The notes under the pieces: model-generated
What the model was told of the DNA's origin: nothing
Database searches by the model: none
What the model saw: only the letters and a program-made list of their open reading frames with translations
Position numbers and translations under genes: made by a program
Assembly (NCBI GenBank): GCA_947379685.1
Contig: CANCOG010000011.1
Coordinates: forward strand, 1-23,420
DNA: 23,420 nucleotides
DNA from: Flavipsychrobacter stenotrophus
Lineage (GTDB): Bacteria; Bacteroidota; Bacteroidia; Chitinophagales; Chitinophagaceae
Reading direction: 5' to 3'
Part shown: piece by piece, positions 1 through 8,509 of the stretch
Position numbering within the stretch: position 1 is the first letter of the stretch
Layout of the letters: each line of letters opens with the position of its first letter

Positions 1-548
1 GCTTCATGCAAAATACAGTCAACATCTGTACACAGGAAGTAAGGGAAACTACTCACATTGATACCAGCGTTGGTTGCGTCAGCCTTTGATTTACCGTTTT
101 CTTTATCTACAACTATAAGCTTGGCATAGGCATCATTTGTTGACCTGAACACGCCACGCACTGGCTTTGATTTAAGCTTAACATCGAAAGCATAATCAAC
201 TTTTACCATCGAAAACTCTTCGATCATCAGGTCCAAAGTATTGTCGGTACTACCATCATTTATAATAATGATCTCGAAGCGGGGATAGTCGAGCGTAAGC
301 AATGACCGTACATTTTGAACAATGGTCATGCTCTCATTAAATGCAGGAGCAATAACAGAAATACCTGGCGCAAGAGGAGAACCAACGATTACTGAGTAGT
401 CCGTATAGCTTTCCTTTTTCAGGTATAACCTAATGCTGAGAAAGGACAAAATTGCCAAAATAGCATATAATAGCAGTAACGAGGTTCCGTAAGTGAAAAC
501 CGTTGCTTCAAAAAATCCAGAAAGGTAATCCCAGAAAGTAGACTCCAT
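1..548 (-). CDS. Family 2 processive-type glycosyltransferase, N-terminal part (cut by window edge)
   Basis: About 182 codons are visible, read on the minus strand from the ATG at 548; the 3' end lies outside the window. The protein starts with a membrane segment (about residues 17-42), followed by a GT-A fold glycosyltransferase domain. Visible family 2 motifs are SVIAPAFNE (about 64-72), the nucleotide-binding INDGSTDNT (96-104), an NGKSKADATN segment (151-160) and a metal-binding DVD (175-177). An N-terminal membrane helix before this domain is typical of membrane polysaccharide synthases of the IcaA/PgaC/NodC kind, which use UDP-sugars and extrude the product. The start lies 2 bases after the stop of the HEAT-repeat gene, so translational coupling is likely. 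The exact polymer cannot be told because the acceptor-binding and C-terminal membrane part is missing. Domain assignment is secure; the exopolysaccharide role is inferred. Confidence 0.9.
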   Translation of the reverse strand, partial: MESTFWDYLSGFFEATVFTYGTSLLLLYAILAILSFLSIRLYLKKESYTDYSVIVGSPLAPGISVIAPAFNESMTIVQNVRSLLTLDYPRFEIIIINDGSTDNTLDLMIEEFSMVKVDYAFDVKLKSKPVRGVFRSTNDAYAKLIVVDKENGKSKADATNAGINVSSFPYFLCTDVDCILHE

Positions 549-550
549 TA

Positions 551-1699
551 TTATTTAATTAAAGGATTTTGACAGTGACTAATGATCAACCTGTTCTCAT
601 CGTAGGTTGTATCCTTTATTTCATCTATCAAAGCCCTGGAAGCAGGGGTATTATGCTTAATAAGTGAACGGGCGGCATTCATCCTCACATCGAAATTGGA
701 CGAAAACATGAATTCCTGCTTAAGAAACTCTAGGTTCCTTCCTGATGCTATACGACCGATTGCCTTTAAAATTTCCAACTGACAAATAAGCGGCTGTGTA
801 TTGTAGATCCTGATGAGCCTGTCCTCTGCCACCTCGGCTGACAATTTACCCAAACAGTTAATTGCATCAGCACGGAAATAATGGTCCTTGTTGTTGAGCA
901 ATTCCATTACCGCAGGAATAGCAGACTGCTGATCGTAGTGGGCAATTAGTTTCAGACAAAAGGAAACAACACTCTTATTTGTAGAATAACTAACCCACCT
1001 CGAAAAATTGGGTATTGCAATATCCTTGGTAGTTGTAATGATCTTGAAAAGCTCCAACTGATCCCAGGGTAAAATTGGCTCGGTCGCGATATCAAAAAAC
1101 TTAAAAGGCTCATTCTTACTTAGCTGAATGTAGGCGTTGCGGGCAGCTGCGCGCAACGAAGGATTCGTGCTATTGGTCAACGGCAGAATGGTAACGTCAG
1201 ATATCTGTACGTCCATCTGTGTCAACTCAACCACTGCCTTTATCTTCTTTTCCCATTTCACGCTCTTCATCTTTTCGTATGAGTCCTTTGTCAGATTCAT
1301 ATCCAAATAAAGCTTACGCAACAATTCGCCCACATCTCCACGGAAGTTTTTCCTGTATTGAATCAAAACTTCTATGATAACCTGGCGCACCCACCCTTTA
1401 CGATAGATTTGGTCATTAAGTGCCGCAGGATCAAATTCTATTTCATCGACTGGGACCTGCTCCAGTTTTTCATTGATCAAAACCTGCTCGGTGATCATCT
1501 CCTCGATCTTTGGCCTGATAAATGCCATCCTCTTGTCATCAACATAGCCCTTCCATCTTTTAAAAAGAATGACGCTATAGGCTATAATAGTCGCAAATAT
1601 CGCAATGAAGATGAAGGCTAAAGCTATTTCAATGAATAGAGGAAGGAACTGAAATTGCTCGTAAGCCGAATAAATTAGGTTTGTAAGATCACTCCACAT
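551..1699 (-). CDS. Membrane-anchored HEAT-repeat protein
   Basis: The protein has 382 residues. One strong hydrophobic segment lies near the N-terminus (about residues 20-46) and is followed by a basic stretch (KRWK), so the rest should be cytoplasmic. The remainder is almost entirely alpha-helical. From about residue 140 to the end it shows helical-hairpin repeats of the HEAT type, for example around SLRAAARNAYIQL, DHYFRADAINCLGKL and NFDVRMNAARSLIKH, each with the D/N-xx-hR-xA-A pattern. HEAT solenoids are protein-binding scaffolds and no catalytic residues are expected. The gene sits 9 bases after the lone response regulator and 2 bases before the glycosyltransferase. The likely role is therefore an adaptor linking the phosphorylated receiver to the synthase in the inner membrane. 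That role is inferred from gene order only. Confidence 0.85.
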   Translation of the reverse strand: MWSDLTNLIYSAYEQFQFLPLFIEIALAFIFIAIFATIIAYSVILFKRWKGYVDDKRMAFIRPKIEEMITEQVLINEKLEQVPVDEIEFDPAALNDQIYRKGWVRQVIIEVLIQYRKNFRGDVGELLRKLYLDMNLTKDSYEKMKSVKWEKKIKAVVELTQMDVQISDVTILPLTNSTNPSLRAAARNAYIQLSKNEPFKFFDIATEPILPWDQLELFKIITTTKDIAIPNFSRWVSYSTNKSVVSFCLKLIAHYDQQSAIPAVMELLNNKDHYFRADAINCLGKLSAEVAEDRLIRIYNTQPLICQLEILKAIGRIASGRNLEFLKQEFMFSSNFDVRMNAARSLIKHNTPASRALIDEIKDTTYDENRLIISHCQNPLIK

Positions 1700-1708
1700 G
1701 TACGATTT

Positions 1709-2110
1709 CTATTTTTTTTTGGTAACCAACTTTGAATGACTCGATCTGTTATCCAATAACTTACGGATCCTTATCAGGAGCTCACCAGCCATTATGGGTT
1801 TTTTCAGGTAATCATCGGCTCCTAAACGGAATGCCTCTGTTATCGTTTCTTCATTACCAACCGATGAAACGACGATGATCGACACATGTCGTTTCGTAGA
1901 ATCACCTCTGAGCCGGCTCACAACCTCAAGTCCATTGGCGTAAGGCATCATCAGATCAGTTATTACAATGTCATATTCTGCATTATCGATTTGCTCGAAA
2001 GCTTCCTTACCATCTTTTGCTGTTATGACATTATACCCTGCCTTGCTCAAAATATTCCTGATGGCCTTAAGCATTATGTCATCATCTTCTATTATCAGTA
2101 TATTGGTCAT
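1709..2110 (-). CDS. Single-domain response regulator (CheY-like receiver)
   Basis: This 133-residue protein is only a receiver domain with a short basic tail (SKLVTKKK); there is no DNA-binding or enzymatic output domain. The conserved receiver residues are all present: the acidic pair D9/D10, phospho-acceptor D52 (in ITDLMMP), S82 at the Thr/Ser switch position and K104 followed by P105. A lone receiver must act by binding a partner protein. The next genes downstream on the same strand encode a HEAT scaffold (9-base gap) and a membrane glycosyltransferase, which makes these the obvious partners. The histidine kinase gene ending 272 bases upstream on the same strand is the most likely phospho-donor. 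Domain call is firm; partners are inferred. Confidence 0.95.
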   Translation of the reverse strand: MTNILIIEDDDIMLKAIRNILSKAGYNVITAKDGKEAFEQIDNAEYDIVITDLMMPYANGLEVVSRLRGDSTKRHVSIIVVSSVGNEETITEAFRLGADDYLKKPIMAGELLIRIRKLLDNRSSHSKLVTKKK

Positions 2111-2202
2111 GGTTTCAAAAGCTGGTTATTTAACAGTCCCGCATTCAACTGAATAAACTGGGAAACCCAATTTATCCATTAATTAAATTTGTATTTATCA
2201 TT

Positions 2203-2210
2203 CAAAATTA
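2203..2210 (-). promoter_or_regulatory. Candidate Bacteroidota -7 promoter element for the receiver/HEAT/glycosyltransferase operon
   Basis: On the minus strand this reads TAATTTTG, a full match to the Bacteroidota sigma-70 -7 consensus TAnnTTTG, about 93 bases before the receiver gene start. I see no good TTTG-like -33 element about 20 bases upstream, only a T-rich tract, so this is a weak call. It would give the three-gene operon its own transcription start, separate from the kinase gene. Confidence 0.3.
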
Positions 2211-2382
2211 ACGATTCCCGCTCAGATAAAAAAACTTAACTAAGAGCACAAAAAAAACTATACGAAAATACAATGCTTGCAAATTTAATCGAAAACAATT
2301 ATGCTACAAAATTATCAATACTAAGCTACTGCTAACTACGCTAATGCATAAGCATAATATTTATTGTAAGTTCATGGCCAAT

Positions 2383-4446
2383 TTACGAATTCAACTGCAG
2401 TGGAAAAGAGAAATAGAAGGTTGTCCCCTTACCTTCTTCGCTTTCATACCAAATATCCCCACCATGTAATTTCGCTACCTGCAGCGAAATGGAAAGCCCT
2501 AGCCCATTTGGCTTCTCACCCAATGTCCCGTATGTTTTGCTTTCGGTAAACATATCAAAAATCGCATCTCTATTTTTTTCAGGTATGCCAACACCTGTAT
2601 CGCGGATAGCGATAACAACATTATCTTCCTGTTTTTCAACATCAATAAATATATCGGCCTTTTCGAAACTAAATTTGATGGCATTGACCAAAAGGTTATT
2701 GATCACACGCCATATCTTATCCCTATTAACATAAGCTGATATTTCATTATGCTTAGGATTGAAAATGATTTGCTGCCCTTTTTCATGCGCCCTGAAATTG
2801 AGTAATTCTGCACAACTATTTACGAGTTTATTTATATCTACCCACTCCCTGGGTATTTTACCGGGCGCAATTGCTGCCGCTGCATCAAGTATGTCCTTAC
2901 TCAGGTTCAGTGAATTGTTACATGCCTCCCGTATCAGGTTCAGTATCTCTTTATGCTCATCGTTGCTGTCATCAGCCTCAGTAATCAGAATATCGGTAAG
3001 TGCTGCAACTGCTGAAATTGGGCTCATCACATCATGTGCTACCGACCTAAGGATACGTGATTTATCCTTGTCCTTCTGTTCAAGCTCACTGAGTGCACTT
3101 TCAAGCTGCGCCTTTTGTTCTCCGATCTGGTTATTCAATTCGGTTAGCTTTCTTACATCCGTTGCTGCCCTCGCCGAATGGCGTAACACGAGTAAAACAA
3201 TAATAATTGCCATTATGGCTATTATTATTACGACTACTAAATATATTTTTTGTTGGGCTTTATCTTTTTCCAGCAACGAGATCTGGTGCTGGCGCTCCAG
3301 ACTTCTCACCCTACCTTCAACATCAGACGTCATAAGAGCCTTATTCTTTACTTCAAAAGAATCCTTCATGTCGAGATATGGCAAAAGGTACCGACATTGA
3401 TTTGCAGTATCTCTGTTAGCCCCATAGTACTGGAACATCAAATTGAACCATTGCATCTCAATAAACTTACTGGGAATTGTATCCAGCTCTCCCTTTATGT
3501 CGCCAAGTATTTTTTTAAGTGGCACAAAACTTCTCGTTTCAAGAAAAATACCCGCGAGTTTAAGTTGCGATAGCTGGGCATCAGCGTTGGTATATCCTTT
3601 CTGCAGATTGACTGCAATACTCCTTTCCAAAAGCAGAATTGCCGTATCTGACTTCCCTGTCGCCAAGTAAATATCAGCCATATTTCCAAATACAACTGCT
3701 GACGCACTTGCATAAACACTTTCACCTTTGTTTGGATATTTGTTTGTATTTGCAACTATACAGTCTAAAGCTTTTTGGTAATAAATCATGGCACTGTCAT
3801 ACTCACGAGCATGGCCGTAACTCAACCCAATGTTATCAAGTAATTCCTGACGACGGTAGAAATAAGTAAAGTCGCCATCACAAAAAGTAGTGTAATAATA
3901 GGATTGCTTAAAATAGTCGGCCGCCTGCCTATACTTTTGTTGTTTATATGAGACCATGCCAAGACTGTAACTGTATGTAAAAAACGAGCATGAGTCTGAA
4001 TTGTCTTTAGCCAGTGTTTTAGCTTTAAAATAATTGTCGTAGGCTTCATTATAACTCCCTTTAGCCATCAGGGCATCAGCCTTGATATTATATGCCTGAA
4101 TGCGCCTGGAAACGAATTCCGACAAATGCCCGCTTTTTTCAAGCAACAAGAACATGCTATCGGCATAGTCAATGCATTTATCGTAGTCTTTAAGATCCTT
4201 CATGAAAATAGTATTACAATAACTGTAATAATTCATTTCATCTTCAATATTTAAATCATTGGCTGTATTGTGGAATAGTCTGATAAACTGCAATGCACCC
4301 ATTTTGTCTCCACCGTCATAAATTTTTTCTGCCTTGACAATCCCACTGTCAAAATAGGGATGGCTTGTATGAATATTACGCGTTCTGATATTGCAGGAAC
4401 AATACAGAATTAATACATATCCCAAAAAATAGTACAACCTATTCAT
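2383..4446 (-). CDS. TPR-containing membrane sensor histidine kinase
   Basis: The ATG at 4446 gives 687 residues. A GTG 13 codons further upstream is in frame, but 4446 puts a basic-hydrophobic signal or anchor segment at the N-terminus (MNRLYYFLGYVLILYCSC, with a Cys that could be a poor lipobox). Residues about 30-370 are TPR-like helical repeats (for example KGSYNEAYDNYFKAKTLA and REYDSAMIYYQKALDC) and should lie outside the inner membrane. A membrane helix at about 401-422 is followed by a coiled coil, a HisKA domain with phospho-acceptor H471 (SVAHDVMSPIS) and a HATPase_c domain with N box NNLLVNAIKFS, G1 box DTGVGIP and G2 box GLGLSIS. No receiver is fused. This TPR-TM-kinase architecture is common in Bacteroidota. 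The next gene downstream is a lone receiver, its likely partner. The ligand is unknown. Confidence 0.92.
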   Translation of the reverse strand: MNRLYYFLGYVLILYCSCNIRTRNIHTSHPYFDSGIVKAEKIYDGGDKMGALQFIRLFHNTANDLNIEDEMNYYSYCNTIFMKDLKDYDKCIDYADSMFLLLEKSGHLSEFVSRRIQAYNIKADALMAKGSYNEAYDNYFKAKTLAKDNSDSCSFFTYSYSLGMVSYKQQKYRQAADYFKQSYYYTTFCDGDFTYFYRRQELLDNIGLSYGHAREYDSAMIYYQKALDCIVANTNKYPNKGESVYASASAVVFGNMADIYLATGKSDTAILLLERSIAVNLQKGYTNADAQLSQLKLAGIFLETRSFVPLKKILGDIKGELDTIPSKFIEMQWFNLMFQYYGANRDTANQCRYLLPYLDMKDSFEVKNKALMTSDVEGRVRSLERQHQISLLEKDKAQQKIYLVVVIIIAIMAIIIVLLVLRHSARAATDVRKLTELNNQIGEQKAQLESALSELEQKDKDKSRILRSVAHDVMSPISAVAALTDILITEADDSNDEHKEILNLIREACNNSLNLSKDILDAAAAIAPGKIPREWVDINKLVNSCAELLNFRAHEKGQQIIFNPKHNEISAYVNRDKIWRVINNLLVNAIKFSFEKADIFIDVEKQEDNVVIAIRDTGVGIPEKNRDAIFDMFTESKTYGTLGEKPNGLGLSISLQVAKLHGGDIWYESEEGKGTTFYFSFPLQLNS

Positions 4447-4855
4447 GAGTACTTGCAAACGATGATTGAGTGTGAAAATACGCACAATTGATGTAAATTC
4501 ATTAAGATTTATTTTTAGATCCTACGAACAGTAAAATAACAAAACGACAACTACAGTTAACGATAAAAGTGAAAATGACACCAAAATCCGAAAAAATGAC
4601 ATTAAAGAGCACCTCATCATTACTAACATTAGTTAATTAACTATTTAAATATTTTTTTCTTCAACACTTTTACACATTCCTTCAAAAAAAATGTAACAAT
4701 ATCTCCTTTATGAATGAAAATTATAATAATTTTACGCGTGTAAAGGGTCTGAAATTCAGCGGGCTTAAAAAATATTTTAAAAACTACCAAACCTTTTGGC
4801 CCTTTTACCCTGTATATATAAAGTACATTCCAGAATAAGTCTATTAATGCCTTTT
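4447..4855. other. AT-rich divergent intergenic region
   Basis: About 410 bases separate the kinase start (minus) from the adhesin start (plus) and should hold both promoters. The stretch is very AT-rich with several A and T runs. I see no convincing TAnnTTTG element; TAATTTTA at 4727-4734 on the plus strand is one base off consensus but lacks a good -33 partner. A perfect 14-bp palindrome occurs at 4630-4643 (separate entry). No RNA gene or ORF with coding character was seen. Confidence 0.6.
4630..4643. promoter_or_regulatory. 14-bp perfect palindrome, possible operator
   Basis: TAGTTAATTAACTA is its own reverse complement. It lies in the divergent promoter region, about 190 bases before the kinase start and 210 before the adhesin start, where a dimeric regulator could bind. 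The surrounding DNA is so AT-rich that a chance palindrome is quite possible, so this is only a candidate. Confidence 0.2.
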
Positions 4856-7800
4856 ATGAATAAAACACTACTATCAGGTTTCCGTCGTTTTTTGTGCCTC
4901 GCGGCCATTTTGTTTCTTGGCTTTAATGCCAAAGCGTCCCACGTTGTGGGCCTTGACTTATCCTACAAATGGATAAGTGGGAACACCTATAAAATAACAT
5001 TAATAGCCTATGGAGATTGTAGCGCAGCAAGCTCTGGCTCGTTTTCTACATTAAATTACGCTGTACCAGAAATTTGTATTTTTGATGGCAGTTCCTATGT
5101 TACCAGTATTAATTTACATATTGATACACCCGGCACTCCAAGGTACGGAAAGGAAATCACTCCTGTTTGTCCTGCCGATACAAACCATACGCAATGTACA
5201 AATACATCATACTCCATTCCCGGAATTAAGAAATTTGTTTACGTAGGAACGTACTCTGTTCCGCACACATCGCATAATTGGCGGTTCTTATTTAATAGTA
5301 ACATGGGTAGCGCTTCGGGTACTGGCCGTGCAGCTTCCATTACGAATCTGGTAGGTGCGGGCGGTACTCTTGTTTCCCTGGTTGACACGTTAGACAACGT
5401 AACTTACAATAATAACAGCCCAATTCTTACCATTGTACCAACTCCATTTTTCTGTTTGAACAATTCTGACCATTATAGCCCGGGAGCTGTTGATGCCGAT
5501 GGAGACAGCTTAACTTTTGACCTTGTACGTGCTGGTAATCCTTCCACAACAACCTGTACTGCAACGGGTTTAGCCACTTATGTTGGCGGATACTCTGCCG
5601 CCCGCCCACTTTCTACTTATACCGGAGCGTTCAATTTTGATCCCACAACAGGACAGGTGTCCTTTACGCCAAACATCACTCAAAGAAGCGTAGTAGTGTA
5701 CAACATAAGGGAATTCCGTAATGATACATTCATAGGCAGCAGCCAACGGGAAATGACATTCCTTGTTCTGGTCTGTACCACCCCACCACCTACTGGCTCA
5801 CTTACGGGATCTACAAACGGAACAATTGATGACAGTACTCACTTTCACATTTGTGCAAACACCGGAGCATTCGATCTAACATTGACTCCAGTAGAAGCAG
5901 ATACAACGCTAAACATCAAGGTTACTACCACCGGTGTTCCTCCAGGCTGTACTTTAACGGTTACCAATGATTCTACCAATCACGCATCGGCCCACATATC
6001 TTGGACTTCAAATGGTACAACCCCGGGTATATATACGTTCTATGTTACTTTTTCTGATGATAACTGTCCATTAAAAGGCGAGCAGACACTTGCATTTACG
6101 ATATCTATTCTGCCGATCCCAACAGTTTCGTATACTACAATCCGACCATCTACATGCTCTGGCGACGCAATCCTCTCCATTACACCGGGAGGTTTGGGAA
6201 GCCCATGGACGGTAGATTTGCATGACATAACCGGTACTACAATTCACACACACCCAGGTCTTACAGGTACATTTACCGACACAGTAGGCGTGGGCTTCGA
6301 TACCTTGGTGGTTTATAGTTCAATGTCAACTTTCTGTAATGCACGCATACCAATGCCAATCACTCAGGCGCCATTCCCTAACCCAATAATTACCCATACC
6401 TCACCTACATATTGTGGCGCTAACGATGGTGTGATTCACCTATCTGGGCTTGACATTTCTGAAGTTGATACGATTACCTATAACGTTTATGGAGCACCAG
6501 CGGCCCCGGTACCGGTACTCACATCAGGAACAGGAACTGTTGACCTGAATGGCCTATGTGCTGGCGCCTATACTAATATTGTAGTCAATCTTGGCAGGTG
6601 TCATACATCACCAGTTTCGGCAACGCTCACAAACCCTGGATTTTCTATCTTATCACTTACTAAGACAGATCCAACCTCCTGTGGAGTTCCAGACGGTACT
6701 GTAAAAATACACGGTGTACATCCAGGTCAGGCCGACTCAGTATTCTATGACTTCAACGGCGTACCACAATCTGCATTTGTTGCGGTTGCAGCATCAGATA
6801 GTTCAATTACCATTCCTGCATTGCTCGCCGGCGTGTATGCAAACTTCTATGTCACCACGGTAGGCGCTTGCCCGGGCACTCCATTCCGTTGCGTTTCAAA
6901 TACACTCGGACCAGTGACATTGGTTGACCCTGTTATCACTGCAAACAACAGCTTTGATATTCACCTTGGCTGTAAAGGCGATACTGTTTTCTTTACAAAT
7001 CTGTCAACACCGGCAGGCCTTTATTCACGCTGGTATTTTGGCGATGGCTACACTGATACCGTTACCAGCCCTTACCATATTTACCATCATGTAGGAGCGG
7101 TTACTATTAATGCACGCATGATGATCACTAACACCCATTGCGTGGACAGCACAATTGACGTTATCAACTTACCAGAAGTAGTTAAGGCTATTTACACGCC
7201 AGGACCAGATACTGTTTGTCAGGGCACTCCAATTAACTTTACAAATGCTTCTAAAGGAGTAAGTAATCAATATTTCTGGGATTTCGGAGACGGCTTAACT
7301 GACAACACACCTAGCCCTGCGCATTCTTTTGCTCATCCCGGTGCCTACACTGTAACCCTTATTGCAAAGGATCAGGTACCTTGCTTTGACACACTCAGGC
7401 AGAAAGTACAGATCGACTCAAATACACAAATCACTCTTTCTGCAAGCGATACAGTTATTTGTAAGGGTGGTTTGGTAACGTTCACGGGTAATTATACTGA
7501 CATAGGGCTTACTGGCACTGAATGGGTCTTCGGTGACGGAAGTTCCACTATGGGAGCCAATCCAATCCAACATCAGTTTGAAGCAACTGGTAATCTTACA
7601 GTGACCCTGACAGTTAAATATAGAACGTGTCCAACAGCAAACGTGACTAAGGACGTTCGTATCTATCCTAACCCAAGTTTGTATCTCGGACCTGACACAT
7701 CTATTTGCCCTGGTGGAAGTATAATGAACATCCGTGACGAATACAATGCTACAAACTCGCACGCAAGCTGGTTGTGGAATACAGGAGAAATCACTCCTAA

Positions 7801-8173
7801 TATCACCATTAACAAACCAGGCAACTATTGCGCAACTGTGACTATTTATGGCTGTATTGCTACCGACTCGGTTGTTGTAGGCAATGATTGTTATGCTGAC
7901 ATACCTAACGTGTTTACTCCTAATGGTGATGGTGTGAATGATTACTTCTTCCCACGTCAATACCTGACAAAAGGGTTGACAGAATTCAGCATGAGCATCT
8001 ACAACCGTTGGGGACAACTGGTTTACCAAACAAGCGGAATTGAAGGCCGCGGATGGGATGGTAAATTTAATGATGTACCTCAGCCACAAGGCGTGTTCAT
8101 CTACAAGATCGATGCAAGGTTTAAAGATGGTCAAATACTCAACAAACAAGGTAACGTAACGCTTGTTAGGTAA
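4856..8173 (+). CDS. Secreted multidomain adhesin-like protein with SprB-like and PKD domains and type B T9SS signal
   Basis: The start at 4856 gives 1105 residues and a clean signal peptide (MNKTLLSGFRRF..., cleaved near AKA|SHVVG). An ATG at 4847 and a TTG at 4796 are in-frame alternatives. The N-terminal about 300 residues start with the ASHVVGLDLSYKW pattern seen in many Bacteroidota surface proteins. The middle holds Cys-containing repeats resembling SprB repeats, starting near residues 431, 516 and 606 (PTYCGANDG, PTSCGVPDG; each ends with an AGxYxN-type strand). Three PKD domains follow, centred on WYFGDG (about 725), WDFGDG (about 805) and WVFGDG (about 891). The last about 90 residues (IPNVFTPNGDGVNDYF ... 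YNRWGQLVY ... WDG) are the gliding-motility-associated C-terminal domain (TIGR04131/CHU_C), a type B T9SS signal. The protein is probably surface-bound or released, with an adhesive or structural role; no enzyme domain is visible. Confidence 0.93.
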   Translation: MNKTLLSGFRRFLCLAAILFLGFNAKASHVVGLDLSYKWISGNTYKITLIAYGDCSAASSGSFSTLNYAVPEICIFDGSSYVTSINLHIDTPGTPRYGKEITPVCPADTNHTQCTNTSYSIPGIKKFVYVGTYSVPHTSHNWRFLFNSNMGSASGTGRAASITNLVGAGGTLVSLVDTLDNVTYNNNSPILTIVPTPFFCLNNSDHYSPGAVDADGDSLTFDLVRAGNPSTTTCTATGLATYVGGYSAARPLSTYTGAFNFDPTTGQVSFTPNITQRSVVVYNIREFRNDTFIGSSQREMTFLVLVCTTPPPTGSLTGSTNGTIDDSTHFHICANTGAFDLTLTPVEADTTLNIKVTTTGVPPGCTLTVTNDSTNHASAHISWTSNGTTPGIYTFYVTFSDDNCPLKGEQTLAFTISILPIPTVSYTTIRPSTCSGDAILSITPGGLGSPWTVDLHDITGTTIHTHPGLTGTFTDTVGVGFDTLVVYSSMSTFCNARIPMPITQAPFPNPIITHTSPTYCGANDGVIHLSGLDISEVDTITYNVYGAPAAPVPVLTSGTGTVDLNGLCAGAYTNIVVNLGRCHTSPVSATLTNPGFSILSLTKTDPTSCGVPDGTVKIHGVHPGQADSVFYDFNGVPQSAFVAVAASDSSITIPALLAGVYANFYVTTVGACPGTPFRCVSNTLGPVTLVDPVITANNSFDIHLGCKGDTVFFTNLSTPAGLYSRWYFGDGYTDTVTSPYHIYHHVGAVTINARMMITNTHCVDSTIDVINLPEVVKAIYTPGPDTVCQGTPINFTNASKGVSNQYFWDFGDGLTDNTPSPAHSFAHPGAYTVTLIAKDQVPCFDTLRQKVQIDSNTQITLSASDTVICKGGLVTFTGNYTDIGLTGTEWVFGDGSSTMGANPIQHQFEATGNLTVTLTVKYRTCPTANVTKDVRIYPNPSLYLGPDTSICPGGSIMNIRDEYNATNSHASWLWNTGEITPNITINKPGNYCATVTIYGCIATDSVVVGNDCYADIPNVFTPNGDGVNDYFFPRQYLTKGLTEFSMSIYNRWGQLVYQTSGIEGRGWDGKFNDVPQPQGVFIYKIDARFKDGQILNKQGNVTLVR

Positions 8174-8193
8174 TTTCATCATTTCTATATTAG

Positions 8194-8227
8194 AAAAAGC
8201 AGAAGCACACGCTTCTGCTTTTTTGTT
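8194..8227 (+). terminator. Rho-independent terminator, probably bidirectional
   Basis: A 13-bp perfect stem (8194-8206 with 8211-8223), core GCAGAAGC/GCTTCTGC, has a 4-base ACAC loop and is followed by a T run, 20 bases after the adhesin stop. The A run on the left arm gives a T run on the other strand too, so it can also stop transcription from the convergent glycosyltransferase gene. Confidence 0.93.
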
Positions 8228-8509
8228 TTGTGTCAATACTCATTTTCATGATTCAGAGAGGTGGAAAAATATTGCAGCGTAATTGAATATAGAAACCGGT
8301 TCCGCGCAATTCGTCTCCAAGAGTAGAAATGCTATCAGATTGGCGCCATTGCCAGGAATCCAAACATGGGAGACAAGAAGTAGTAGGTGATATCAGCGCA
8401 TTCAAAAACGCAACTGCCATTCCCCTTTGAAAAGTAAAGAGCGATCAAAAAGCAGACTTTCGGGTGATTTGGGTACAATTGCAAATTTGTAAGGTGGAGA
8501 AAAGCCAAA

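Noticed and set aside
2759..3400. 213-codon open frame antisense to the TPR histidine kinase
   Set aside because: It is opposite the kinase catalytic region, is Ser/Leu/Ile-rich low-complexity translation, and has no domain.
4796..4855. TTG-started N-terminal extension of the adhesin
   Set aside because: It would place about 20 residues before a well-formed signal peptide; the ATG at 4856 (or 4847) is more credible.
6509..6520. Palindromic GGTACC/CCGGTACC sequence inside the adhesin gene
   Set aside because: It arises from the codons of a Pro-Val-Pro-Val stretch in a coding region and has no sign of a regulatory role.
7418..8236. 272-codon open frame antisense to the adhesin gene
   Set aside because: It lies opposite the PKD and sorting domains, which are clearly coding, has no recognisable domain, and its composition (many Val, Thr, Ile, Cys) is a mirror of the sense codons.
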